Below are positions 43,891 to 52,780 of a stretch of 64,000 bases of DNA, in pieces. Position 1 is the first letter of the stretch. Each line of letters begins with the position of its first letter. The stretch is from contig NZ_MEHJ01000002.1 in assembly GCF_001746415.1 (NCBI RefSeq), forward strand, positions 1 through 64,000, written 5' to 3'. The stretch is from Streptomyces agglomeratus. Its GTDB lineage: Bacteria; Actinomycetota; Actinomycetes; Streptomycetales; Streptomycetaceae. The notes beneath the pieces are model-generated. The model did not search any database. It was not told the origin of the DNA and saw nothing but the letters and a program-made list of their open reading frames with translations. The position numbers were made by a program, and so were the translations under genes.

Positions 43891-45240
43891 ATGAGTCTGT
43901 CTGCCGAGGTGTCCGGACGCGAGGCGTTGGATGTGTTGTCCCGCTTTCGTGTCGAGTTCTACGACTGCCTGTATGCCCGGGCTGACGCGCTCTTCGAGCT
44001 GACCGACGCGGTGCTGTGCGCGGAAGGGCCGGTGAACACCCTGGTCGAGCTGTCGCTGACGGCCGAGCACCGGCGTGGACACGGCGCCTTGTATTCGGGG
44101 CTGGACCGCGGCCGGATTGAACCGACGCGTCTGCGACGCACTCTGGCCGGCCTACCGCTGCCGAAGACGACCGACGGGCGGATCGTACTGGCCGTGGACG
44201 TGAGCAACTGGCTCCGCCCCGACGCTCCCACCAGCGACGGCCGGCTGTTCTGCCACGTCTACGCACGCGGCGACCGCGGCAAGGACCAGTTCGTCCCAGG
44301 CTGGCCGTACTCCTTCGTCGCCGCTCTGGAAACAGGCCGCACCTCCTGGTGCCGGCTCCTGGACGCCCTGCGGCTCGGACCCACGGACGATGCGACACTC
44401 GTCACCGCCGCCCAGCTCCGCGAGGTCGTGGAACGCCTGGCCCACGCGGGACACTGGAAGCCGGGCGACCCCGAGATCCTGATCGTGATGGACGCCGGCT
44501 ACGACGTCACCTACCTCTCCCACTCCCTGCGGGACTTGCCGGTCGTGCTGCTCGGACGACTGCGCTCGGACCGCGTCATGCTCCGCGACCCGGGCCCCGC
44601 CCGCTCCGGACCGAAGGGCGGCCGGCCCCGCCGACACGGCGGCATCCTCACCTTCGCCAAGCCCGACACCTGGCACCAGCCCGACGTCACCACCGCCACG
44701 GACACCACCCGCTACGGCAAGGCAGAGACGACGGCCTGGAACCGTATGCATCCCCGACTCACCCACCGCGGCCCCTGGCTGGAGCACGCGGACGACGAAC
44801 TACCCGTCCTGCACGGCACATTGATGCGCCTGACGGTCGAGCGCCTGCCGGGCGACCGCGAACCGAAACCGGTCTGGCTGTGGTGCTCCGCAACCTCGGC
44901 CACGTCGGCGGACGTGGACCGGTGGTGGCAGGCCTTCCTCCGCCGCTTCGACCTGGAACACACCTTCCGACTGATGAAACAGACCCTCGGATGGACCGCA
45001 CCGAAGATCCGCCGCGCCGACACCGCCGATCTGTGGACCTGGCTGATCATCGCCGCACATACCCAGCTTTGTCTCGCCCGGCCCCTCACCGAAAACCTCC
45101 GACGGCCCTGGGAACGACGAACCGAACCCCGTCGCCTCACCCCCGCCCGGGTCAGGCGGCGGTTTCGCAACGTCCGCGCGACCGCGGCGAGGCTGTCGCA
45201 CGACTCCTGCCCGGTGAAGGTCAAGAGCGATTCGTTGTTC
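43891..45240 (+). pseudogene. Transposase resembling the NF041680 group, 3' truncated
   Basis: Open from ATG 43891: FRVEFYDCLYARADALFELT, HRRGHGALYSGLDRGRIEPT, RIVLAVDVSNWLRPDAPTSD (Asp), EILIVMDAGYDVTYLSHSLR (Asp), RPRRHGGILTFAKPDTW and FLRRFDLEHTFRLMKQTLGW (Glu). At about 45200 (ATAARLSHDS) the expected proline/arginine-rich C-terminus is cut and the frame runs 30 residues into the next element. The catalytic core is complete, so residual activity cannot be excluded. Confidence 0.7.
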
Positions 45241-45277
45241 GGTTCCAGGGATCAGGGAGGCGCCGGACTCTTGGCTG

Positions 45278-46254
45278 GTGGGGCGGAACTTCTTGTCGTG
45301 TGACCGTGAACGTGATCTTGAGATGCCGCGGGATGTGCGGGAGTGGCTGCCGCCCGAGCACCTGTGCTGGAAGGTGCTCGACGTTGTCGAGTTGCTTGAC
45401 CTGTCGGCGTTCGAGAACAGCTACCGTGACGACGGGCAGGGTGGGACGGCGTACGCTCCCGCAAGTCTGATCGCGTTGCTCCTGTACTGCTACAGCAAGG
45501 GAGTGCGTTCCTCCCGTCGCATCGAGCAGGCTTGCTGGGACGACGTGGGCTGCCGAATCATCACCGCGAACCGGCGAGTGGACCACTCCACCGTCGCGCA
45601 GTTCGTACGACGTCACCGTGCCGCCTTGCGCTGTTCGTGCAGGTGTTGTCGCTGTGCGGACGACGTGGCCTGGTCGATCTTTCGGCGGTGGCCGTGGACG
45701 GCTCACCGATGGAGGCGAACGCCTCACGCGACGCCAACCAGCGGCTCCAGCGCCTGGAGGAGACCATCTCCCAGTGCGAGAAAAAGATCCACGCGCTGAT
45801 GGAGGATGCAGTAGACCGCGCGCTGAGCGTCGAGGCCGATGGCTCGGCAGCACAGGGCAATGGCGATGACGCGTGCGACAACTGGCCTCGCCTGTCCCGG
45901 CTGTGCGACCGGCTCACGCGGGCCTACCTGGCCAGGGACAGACTGCATGAACGGGCCAAGCCTTCGCCCACCGAGATCCGGATCAAAGTCGAAGCCGCCG
46001 AGCGGATGGTGGCTCGCGCGGAGAAGCGCCTGGCCGCCGAGACCGAGGCTCACCAGGAGAAGCTGAAGAAGTACGAGCTCCGAGTCCGAGAGGACCGGGC
46101 GGCAGGACGTCGTGGAGCGAACGGACGGCCGCCGGTCCCGATGGAGCACAAGACCGTCCTCGTTCGCCAGCGAACGCGACTGGTGAAGATGCGTGCCTGG
46201 CTGGAGCGGGCCCGCACACCCCGACCGGCCCCCTCCCCGGAGTCCCGTGCCTGA
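45278..46254 (+). pseudogene. IS1182-family transposase with coiled-coil insert, frameshifted, 3' truncated
   Basis: GTG 45278: MGRNFLSCDRERDLEMPRDV, YAPASLIALLLYCYSKGVRS and RRIEQACWDDVGCRIITANR; near 45635 the frame moves to VQVLSLCGRRGLVDLSAVAV and DGSPMEANASRDANQRLQRL (first Asp). A long coiled coil (about 45740-46130) follows, then PMEHKTVLVRQRTRLVKMRA. The remaining catalytic domain is missing where the acetyltransferase gene begins on the other strand. Confidence 0.75.
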
Positions 46255-47124
46255 AACGGTGTAGGAGTGGAGCCGGTCGATTTCAGCGAACCCGGCGCTC
46301 TCATAGAGGCGGTTAGCGGCGGTACGGTCCCGCTCGTGGCCGGGGGGCGCGTCGTCATCGACGTAAAGGATCGCTTCCTTGGCGCCGAGGCCGGTCAGCG
46401 CGTCGAGTACGGAGCCCAGCATCGCCCGGCCCAGACCCCGTTTCCGCGTGTCGGCGGCCACCTCGATCCACCACAGCACACCGACCCCCTGAACGGGCGA
46501 CCCGATCACCGCCTCGGCGACGGTGCTGCCGTCCTGGCGGACTTCCAGTCGCCGCCTGCTGCTGTCGCTGGGGTCGGGGCCGATGTGAACGTGTGGCAGG
46601 CGCGGCAGTGTGGGGGCGGGCAGATCAGCGCGCATGTACCGCCAGAGTCGCTTACCGGTGAACCCGGCTTGTTCCAGCGCTCGGACCGTGGCGGGGCGGT
46701 GGCCGACCGGCAGAGCCTCCAGGCCGAGTGACAGGGCCGAAGCGAACTGGAACGCCTCGACCCGCCGGGCAGGAAGCGCGGTGAGGGCGTGGTGGAGCAA
46801 CGCGTCGGCGGTCGTCTCGTCCTCGCGGCAGTGGAGGCACAGGAGCTGTCCCGTGTAGTCCCTTGCGCGGGGCGCGTACGAGACGACGCCCACGACAGCC
46901 CCGGCCCTGTTGACGGCCACCTGGGTCACCGGCTTGTTCAGCTCGGCCCACCAACCGGCATCCACAAGCGAGCGTCCCTCCAGTGCTTCGCTCAGCATGG
47001 CGGGGGTGGTGCGGGGCTGGCCGGGGATCCGGTCCGCTTCGACCAGGACCAGGACGGCCGGCGCGTCGGCCGGGCTGTACGGGCGCAGGTTCATGCCGCG
47101 TGCGGGGCTCACGGTTTCGACCAT
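46245..47124 (-). CDS. Tandem GNAT N-acetyltransferase, C-terminus abutting IS1182
   Basis: ATG 47124 (AAAGGGGC upstream). Two GNAT halves: about 10-150 (LRPYSPADAPAVLVLVEADR, VNRAGAVVGVVSYAPRARDY) and about 165-293 (SSRRRLEVRQDGSTVAEAVI, GVLWWIEVAADTRKRGLGRA with the acetyl-CoA loop R-K-R-G-L-G-R, AANRLYESAGFAEIDRLHSY). The domain ends near 46250, but the open frame continues antisense through the IS1182 fragment to 45724, adding about 173 non-native residues. Tandem GNATs include mycothiol synthase; the substrate here is unknown. Confidence 0.75.
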
Positions 47125-47251
47125 GGCCGCGCGTGCCCCTTTCTGTCCAGCAGCTCAGCGGGGACGGCGGCGTGAGGCCGATCTACTGGGCTGGCGGCAG
47201 CTGACCGGTCCGCGCCGCAGTGTTGGGTCAGCCGGGCGGTCGGGGCGCCGT

Positions 47252-47617
47252 TCAGTCGCTCAGGCGCTGTGTGGCGCGGTAGATGCGCAGTTTGCGGCGT
47301 GTGGTCAGGGGTGGGAGGCCGGCCAGGATGAGGCGTCGGGCGCGGTGGCCGGGGCCCACGGCGTGTATGTCGGCGATCGGCCTGCCGATGTGGTCGTCGA
47401 AGGGAACGACGTCACCCACACGCAGTTCCCACGGCAGGAGGTCTATCGCCACCGTCCCCAACGGCTGCCGCGGCAAGGCAGGCGCGATGCCCGGTGAGGT
47501 GGTGCGGGTATCTGCAGGCTCCGGTGCAATGATCCATTGGCGACTCACGCCGACAGCACTACCCCTCACTGCAGCGGACCATGCGACGCTCCGCAGAGCG
47601 GTGCGGGCCTCGGGCAT
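47252..47617 (-). CDS. Hypothetical protein (about 122 aa)
   Basis: The C-terminal two thirds look native: VAIDLLPWELRVGDVVPFDD, HIGRPIADIHAVGPGHRARR and LPPLTTRRKLRIYRATQRL. 'L-x-P-W-E-L-R-V-G-D-V-V' followed by a short beta-rich domain is common in small Streptomyces plasmid proteins. The start is uncertain (47617 or later); no ribosome site is clear. Function unknown. Confidence 0.5.
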   Translation of the reverse strand: MPEARTALRSVAWSAAVRGSAVGVSRQWIIAPEPADTRTTSPGIAPALPRQPLGTVAIDLLPWELRVGDVVPFDDHIGRPIADIHAVGPGHRARRLILAGLPPLTTRRKLRIYRATQRLSD

Positions 47618-47697
47618 GGGGGCACCTTCGAAGCCGGGCTGTGCGGCGCGCGACTGTGCGCGGTACCTGTGAGCGGTCGGTGGGGAGGCATGAGCGC

Positions 47698-48048
47698 ATG
47701 TGGACGTTGCCGGACCCCATGCTCGCCGCCCCTGTGTCCGACCCGGGGCTGCCCCCTGGGTGGGCTGCGGAGCTCAAGTGGGACGGATGGCGGGCGATGC
47801 TGTCCGTGGACGCCGGACGTGTGGTGCTGCGCTCGCGCAACGGAGCGGACCTCGCCCCTTCCTTCCCCGAGGTCTGCGCCGCCACGCTGCAGCTGCCGGA
47901 TGCGACGGCGCTGGACGGGGAGCTGGTGGCGTGGGAGTCCGGAAGGACCGCATTCGAGCGGCTGCAAGGGCGGTTGCAGCGGCGCGGCGCCGGTGCGGGG
48001 CGGCTTGCCGAGCAGTGGCCCGCGCACTTGCGACCGTCGCGGGCCTAG
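47698..48048 (+). pseudogene. ATP-dependent DNA ligase, N-terminal half only
   Basis: ATG 47698 with GGGGAGG nine bases upstream. MWTLPDPMLAAPVSDPGLPP, AAELKWDGWRAMLSVDAGRV (motif I K-x-D-G, Lys27 would be adenylated), VVLRSRNGADLAPSFPEVCA and DATALDGELVAWESGRTAFE (motif III D-G-E-L). The frame ends at 48048, just where LigC/LigD-type ligases continue into the motif IIIa-V region. That region is found at 12418-13015 in the same orientation. Confidence 0.8.
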
Positions 48049-48059
48049 GTGGCGGGGGC

Positions 48060-48265
48060 CGTCGTACGGCCGCGCACGTCCTGCCACCAACCGGCGTCCA
48101 CTGGTGAGCGGCCTTCCAGCGCCTCGCTCAGCATGGCGGGGTGATGTGGGGCTTGGGGCTGGCCGGCGGGGCCGGTCGGCTTGGATCGGACGCCGCACAC
48201 CGGTCTGATCAGCCTGGGTGTACGGAGGCAGCATCACCCCCATGGGGGAGATCTCGGTTACGACC
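48060..48265 (-). pseudogene. Degraded partial copy of the GNAT gene start
   Basis: MVVTEISPMGVMLPPYTQAD and RHAERGAGRPLTSGRRLVAG parallel the N-terminus of the acetyltransferase at 47124 (MVETVSPARGMNLRPYSPAD) and its following region in DNA as well as protein. It holds about 65 codons with indels. Confidence 0.65.
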
Positions 48266-48396
48266 ATGGGCAGGTATCTCCCTTCTGTCCCTGCAACGCC
48301 CGTAGGGACGGCTGCCGGGCCGTTGCCGGGCCACGTCCCTTCGTCTGACGTCACCGCCGCAATGACGCGGCACGGGCACTGCGGCCCCCACCGTCC

Positions 48397-48603
48397 TCAG
48401 ACAGCGTCGTTGAACCCCGCCAGATCCGTCCCCGCACAGCTGGCATTCTCATCCCCGTCCAGCTCTGGCCGCAGGGCGAGCATGTCGAGAAGCAGTGCGA
48501 GGTCGGATGCGTCTTTTGCCCGGCCTGCCAGGGCAAGGCGCGCCCGTCGGCGCTGCGCCCGCCGCCCCACTCCCCCGCTGCGATCGTGCTCTGCCCTGTC
48601 CAT
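48397..48603 (-). CDS. Small hypothetical protein (68 aa)
   Basis: ATG 48603. MDRAEHDRSGGVGRRAQRRR, ARLALAGRAKDASDLALLLD and MLALRPELDGDENASC: an Arg-rich start, then the motif A-K-D-A-x-D-L-A-L-L-L-D-M-L-x-L-x-P-E, recurrent in small Streptomyces proteins of unknown function on plasmids and integrative elements. Weak ribosome site GGTGGGA upstream. Confidence 0.6.
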   Translation of the reverse strand: MDRAEHDRSGGVGRRAQRRRARLALAGRAKDASDLALLLDMLALRPELDGDENASCAGTDLAGFNDAV

Positions 48604-48786
48604 GACCGTCGATCCCACCACGACTGTGACCTCAGCGCGCGCCGACAACGCGCCTGCGCAAAACTTATGGCCTGGCGGTCGATTCGGCGGCCTCGGTGCT
48701 GAGGGTGCGCCCGCCACGGTCAGGTGGGAGTCCGTCCAGACCGAGCCACAGCGCCGCCGCCATCCCGCCCCGCCGGGCCGCCCGGT

Positions 48787-48978
48787 TCAGGTGTCATGCG
48801 AGGCGACGGCCGCGCGAAACTCCTGCGTCATCAGCGGGACCGAGCCACGCTGCACGGGCGCCGCGCCCGGTTCGCCCCACACCATGTGGAGCGCCGCGAG
48901 CAGCTTGTCGTTCATCGCCTCGTCGACCACGGCCCGGTACTCGTTGAAGATTTCACGTCTGTCCCGGACGGCGACCAT
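48787..48978 (-). CDS. Small hypothetical protein (63 aa)
   Basis: ATG 48978. MVAVRDRREIFNEYRAVVDE, AMNDKLLAALHMVWGEPGAA and VPLMTQEFRAAVASHDT: a helical protein with good third-position G/C. No family recognised; weak upstream GGA only. Confidence 0.5.
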   Translation of the reverse strand: MVAVRDRREIFNEYRAVVDEAMNDKLLAALHMVWGEPGAAPVQRGSVPLMTQEFRAAVASHDT

Positions 48979-49140
48979 GGTTCCGTGGCGGCTGCCGGTC
49001 CACCCGATGGTGGTGACCTTCAGCCGAGCTGCTTGCAGCTGCCTGTGAATTCGCCCCGGGGCGGCCGTCAGTACCGGACAAGGGCGATCGGCCGCCCCGG
49101 GCCCCCGGAACCCCTAACAGAGAAACCGGAGACCCCCATC

Positions 49141-49599
49141 ATGACCGCAACGCTCCAGCAGATCGAGTCCAGCTCCCGTCTTCTCGGAGACGAGGTAGAG
49201 GCGTGGCTCAAGCAGATCACCCCGATCAGCAGCCCGGCCAACCCCCTCTCCGCGTCGCCGGTTTCCGCCCCGGCCGCGGAGCACGGCTTCGACATCAAGG
49301 CCCTCGTGGCCGCCGGCGTCGCTGAAGTCGAGCGCTCTCAGAAGGCCACCGCCACGGCCCAGCAGCTCGCCCGCCCCGGCCTGCTCGCCCGCATCACCCG
49401 CCGCCACCTGCGACCCGCGGACCGCGCCAGCGTGCACATCCGCCGCGCCGCCGCCGAACTCGCCACCGGCGGATGGTGCCGCGGCGTCCTTCGCGACACG
49501 CGACCGCCTGCACCTCCAATCTACGCACGATCGAGCCGCCGGGCTCAGGAGACGACCAAGACGTCAGCGCAGGCCATAGCTACTACCGCGGGTTCTTGA
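49141..49599 (+). pseudogene. DUF6197-like protein, 3' part lost
   Basis: ATG 49141: MTATLQQIESSSRLLGDEVE, HGFDIKALVAAGVAEVERSQ and RASVHIRRAAAELATGGWCR, then GVLRDT. The A-x-x-L-x-x-x-G-W-x-x-G-x-x-R-D end is the start of the DUF6197 motif; the rest of that domain is absent and the frame runs into unrelated sequence to 49599. Confidence 0.5.
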
Positions 49600-49640
49600 A
49601 GCTTGCCCCCCAGACATATCCGCCCCCGCAGACCCGCGTC

Positions 49641-49671
49641 GTGAGGGCCCTGCCCACCCCAGGGCCCTCAC
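49641..49671. terminator. 12-bp perfect hairpin terminator
   Basis: GTGAGGGCCCTG (49641-49652) and its exact complement (49660-49671) flank CCCACCC. Confidence 0.75.
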
Positions 49672-49839
49672 CCTCCTACCGGCCGGCAGCGCATGTGCTT
49701 CTCGCGCCCCCTGTCCGCCCGGGCTCCCGGGGGAGCGCCATGAGGGTGTGACTTCCTCGGACGAGCAGAGTCAGGGGGCGGGACCACATCCGGCCGCCCA
49801 CCTTGACGGCGCGGGCATGCACCCGCGACGCGGGATCGG

Positions 49840-50497
49840 CCAGGGGCTGATCGCCGTGTGTACCCAGACCATCAACCAGATCCGTACCCTCATCGTCACC
49901 GCCCCTTCCGAAGTACGCGACAAACTGCGCGGCTTGTCCGCACGCGAGTTGATCGACACACTCGCCCGTTCCCGTCCCACCGGTGACCTCGGCGCCCCTA
50001 CCTGCGCGGTCAGGACAGCACTCCGGCGGCTCGCGCGCCGCTACCAAGTGCTCGACGAGGAGATCAAGGATGCGGACAAGGAGATCGGAACGCTGGTCAC
50101 CCTGGCCGCACCCCGGCTCGTCGCGCTGCCCGGGGTCGGCCCCGAAACCGCCGGCCAGCTGCTGACGACCGCGGGTGACAATCCCGACCGGCTCCGCTCC
50201 GAAGCAGCCTTCGCGCACCTCTGCGGAGCGGCCCCTGTCCCCGCAAGCTCCGGCCGCACCAACCGCCACCGGCTCAACCGGAGCGGCGACCGCGCGGCCA
50301 ACAACGCCTTGCACACGATTGTCCTCGTCCGCATAAAATGCGACCAGCGCACCCAGGAGTACGTCGCCCGACGCACCGCAGAGGGCATGGTCAAAAAGGA
50401 CATCATGCGCTGTCTGAAACGGTTCGTCGCCCGCGAGATTTACCGCCACCTACCTCACGTGATCCACACCTCACGAACGCTCCCACAGACCACTTGA
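49840..50497 (+). pseudogene. IS110-family transposase, C-terminal half
   Basis: GLIAVCTQTINQIRTLIVTA, ELIDTLARSRPTGDLGAP, LARRYQVLDEEIKDADKEIG, LPGVGPETAGQLLTTAGDNP (Tnp_20 helix-hairpin-helix) and SSGRTNRHRLNRSGDRAANN. Complete to a natural stop at 50495-50497 but lacking the RuvC-like N-terminal domain. A different IS110 lineage from the intact one that follows. Confidence 0.8.
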
Positions 50498-50736
50498 CTA
50501 TCTATAGGAGTCAGCCGTTCACCTGCGGATGACGCCTCGCGGGCGTGAAAATCGGTACGGGGGCTGTCCGCCGACGCCGATCGATGTCTGGGCTGTGAGC
50601 CCGCATAGGAGTCTGGTGAGGGAGCCGTCCGAGGGGCCGCACACTGTCGTCTCGAGCACGCCGTTCAGCTTCTCCGTCTCCCCTCAGGCTCCCCGGGCAG
50701 CCCCCGCCCGCACCAATGCCCAAGGGGAGGAAGACG
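50498..50736 (+). ncRNA. Non-coding leader of the IS110 element, candidate bridge (seeker) RNA region
   Basis: 239 bases without coding character between two IS110 genes. IS110-family elements are known to encode a guide RNA in the non-coding end upstream of the transposase (established for IS621). Visible structure here: GGGCTGTGAGCCC hairpin (about 50590) and ATCGG/CCGAT arms (about 50552-50582). Assignment rests on position; the loops were not matched to a target. Confidence 0.3.
50662..50675. repeat. Direct repeat CCGTTCAGCTTCTC, left copy
   Basis: The identical 14-mer recurs at 52170-52183, so the two bracket the IS110 transposase. They may mark element ends or duplicated flank. Confidence 0.6.
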
Positions 50737-52089
50737 ATGGAGGAGTCCAAAGACGACCACGACGACGGAAGTGTTGCCCGGGTCGCGGCGATCGACATCG
50801 CCAAGGCAACCGGGATGGTGTGCCTGCGCATCCCGCACGACACCATCGAAGGCCGGCGCGTCCAGCAGGTCTGGACGGTCGCGTCCACCACGAACGCGAT
50901 CCTCGAACTCGGCGACCGGCTGGTCTGCCAGGGGGTCCAGCGGGTGGTGATGGAGGCGACGGGCAGCTACTGGCGGCCCTTCTTCTACCTCCTGGAGGCC
51001 CGCGGCCTGGAATGCTGGCTGGTCAACGCACGTGATGTGAAGAACGTCCCCGGCCGGCCGAAGACCGACAAGCTCGACGCGGTCTGGCTGGCCAAGCTCG
51101 CCGAACGCGGCATGGTCCGCGCTTCGTTCGTACCGCCCAAGCCAGTCCGGCAGCTACGAGACCTCACCCGCACCCGCACAGTGTTCATCCAGGAACGCAC
51201 CCGGCACAAGCACCGGGTGGACAAGGCCCTGCAGGACGCGCAGATCAAGCTGTCCGACGTTGTCTCCGACCTCTTCGGTCTGTCCGGCAGGGCCATGCTC
51301 GATGCCCTGGCCGCCGGTGAACGCAACCCCCGAGCTTTGGCGGATCTCGCCAGAGGGAGCCTGGTGAAGAAGAAGCCGGCCCTGGCCGAGGCACTCACCG
51401 GGCAGTTCGAAGAACATCACGGCCGCCTGCTGGGCGTGCTGCTGGGCACCGTCGACCACCTCACCACGCAGGTCCAGGAACTCGACCGGCTGATCGCCGA
51501 CCTCATGAAACAGACCACGGCTCCATACGACACCGGCGGGCCGTCGGACGGGGACGACACCGGCGGGCCGTCTGTCCGCGACGGTGTGACCGCGCAGGAA
51601 CTGGCCGAGCGTCTCGATGCGGTCCCCGGCATCGGTCCCGCCACCGCCCAGATCGTCCTCGCCGAGATCGGCCTGGACATGAGCCGCTTCCCCACCCCCG
51701 AACACCTCGTCTCGTGGGCGAAGCTGTGCCCCCGCACGATTCAGTCCGGAGCGAAGAACACCGCCGGCCCGGCGGGCAAGGGCAACCCATGGCTCAAGGG
51801 CGCCCTCGGCGAAGCCGCCAACGCCGCTGCCCGCACCGACACCTTCCTCGGCGCTCGCTACCGCAGAATCGTCAAACGCCGCGGCCACGCCAAAGCCCTC
51901 GTCGCCGTCGCCCGCTCCATCCTCGTCATCACCTGGCACCTGATCAACGACCCCGACGCCCGATACCAGGAACTCGGCACCGACTGGCACCAGCGCCATC
52001 TCAATCCCGCCCGCAAGACCCGCGACCTCGTCCGCCAGCTCCAGGCCCTCGGCCACCACGTCACCCTCGCACCCACTATCGTGGCCTGA
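50737..52089 (+). CDS. IS110-family transposase (RuvC-like, intact)
   Basis: ATG 50737 is preferred (GGGGAGG eight bases upstream) to ATG 50716. 450 residues. DEDD-type N-terminal domain: VAAIDIAKATGMV (Asp), RVVMEATGSYWRPFFYLL (Glu), NVPGRPKTDKLDAVWLAK (Asp, Asp). Central coiled coil about 210-270, then Tnp_20 domain: DAVPGIGPATAQIVLAEIGL and CPRTIQSGAKNTAG, keeping the Ser-Gly of the family. Two GGPSDGDDTGGPS-like low-complexity repeats (about 51530-51575) are an unusual insert. All catalytic residues are present, so it may be active. Confidence 0.85.
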   Translation: MEESKDDHDDGSVARVAAIDIAKATGMVCLRIPHDTIEGRRVQQVWTVASTTNAILELGDRLVCQGVQRVVMEATGSYWRPFFYLLEARGLECWLVNARDVKNVPGRPKTDKLDAVWLAKLAERGMVRASFVPPKPVRQLRDLTRTRTVFIQERTRHKHRVDKALQDAQIKLSDVVSDLFGLSGRAMLDALAAGERNPRALADLARGSLVKKKPALAEALTGQFEEHHGRLLGVLLGTVDHLTTQVQELDRLIADLMKQTTAPYDTGGPSDGDDTGGPSVRDGVTAQELAERLDAVPGIGPATAQIVLAEIGLDMSRFPTPEHLVSWAKLCPRTIQSGAKNTAGPAGKGNPWLKGALGEAANAAARTDTFLGARYRRIVKRRGHAKALVAVARSILVITWHLINDPDARYQELGTDWHQRHLNPARKTRDLVRQLQALGHHVTLAPTIVA

Positions 52090-52169
52090 CCTCAGTCACC
52101 CCCACCCACAGAGAAACCGTCCGGCTCCGCCGTACGGCGCTCCCGCCTGCCCGGAGAAACGGGGATTTT

Positions 52170-52183
52170 CCGTTCAGCTTCTC
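52170..52183. repeat. Direct repeat CCGTTCAGCTTCTC, right copy
   Basis: Second copy of the 14-mer at 50662-50675, 81 bases after the IS110 transposase stop. Confidence 0.6.
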
Positions 52184-52213
52184 GCCCGACTCACCACATA
52201 CGGTCTTAGGCAC

Positions 52214-52680
52214 CGTCGCCTCGGTCCTCGAGCCGGGCGCGCTGGAACGCCTCCAGCATCGCCAAGCGCGTCTACTCCGCCCGGGCCGCGCGCTCCCGGG
52301 ACGCCGCGTACGTGGCATGCCGCTCGTGTGCCGTGACCCACTGCGCGAACCAGGCTCTCCGCGACCCGAGCGATCTCGACGGTCGGCGCCGTACGGATCG
52401 CCTCTTCGGCGACCGCACGATCAGGCTCATCCAAGGCGTACTGCAACTCCACCCGCGCGAGTACCTCCCGGCCTACAGGGGTGGACTGCAGCCACAGCAC
52501 CACGCCAGGGTCCTCCACCATGTGCAGGCGGAGCCGCTCCGGGCAGCGGTTTCCGTGAGGCGTAGGTACAGCTCGGGGTCGCTGCTGCTGGCGCGCATCT
52601 CCGCCGAGGCCTCTGGGCTCTCTCGGATGTACCTGACCAGGGCCTCCAGTGACGCGGTGGTCCGCATGAGATGGGCCGAG
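52214..52680 (-). pseudogene. Helical hypothetical protein, frameshifted
   Basis: HLMRTTASLEALVRYIRESP, EASAEMRASSSDPELYLRLT and TAARSG, then in the next frame VEDPGVVLWLQSTPVGREVL, ARVELQYALDEPDRAVAEEA and TAPTVEIARVAES; a third frame gives AQWVTAHERHATYAASRERA and LAMLEAFQRARLEDRGDGA. At least two indels. Amphipathic helices throughout; no family recognised. Confidence 0.5.
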
Positions 52681-52780
52681 TCAGGTTCGTACGGACGGGG
52701 TCCGGGGTCGCCGGGCTCCCAGGTCCGGGCCGCACCCGCAGTCCCCGACAGGGGGCTGCCCTTCAGAAGAGGGCGAATTA

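Noticed and set aside
50498..50736. Group II intron-like RNA before the IS110 gene
   Set aside because: Some sequence resembles intron stems, but no reverse transcriptase follows and no domain V-type hairpin was recognised.
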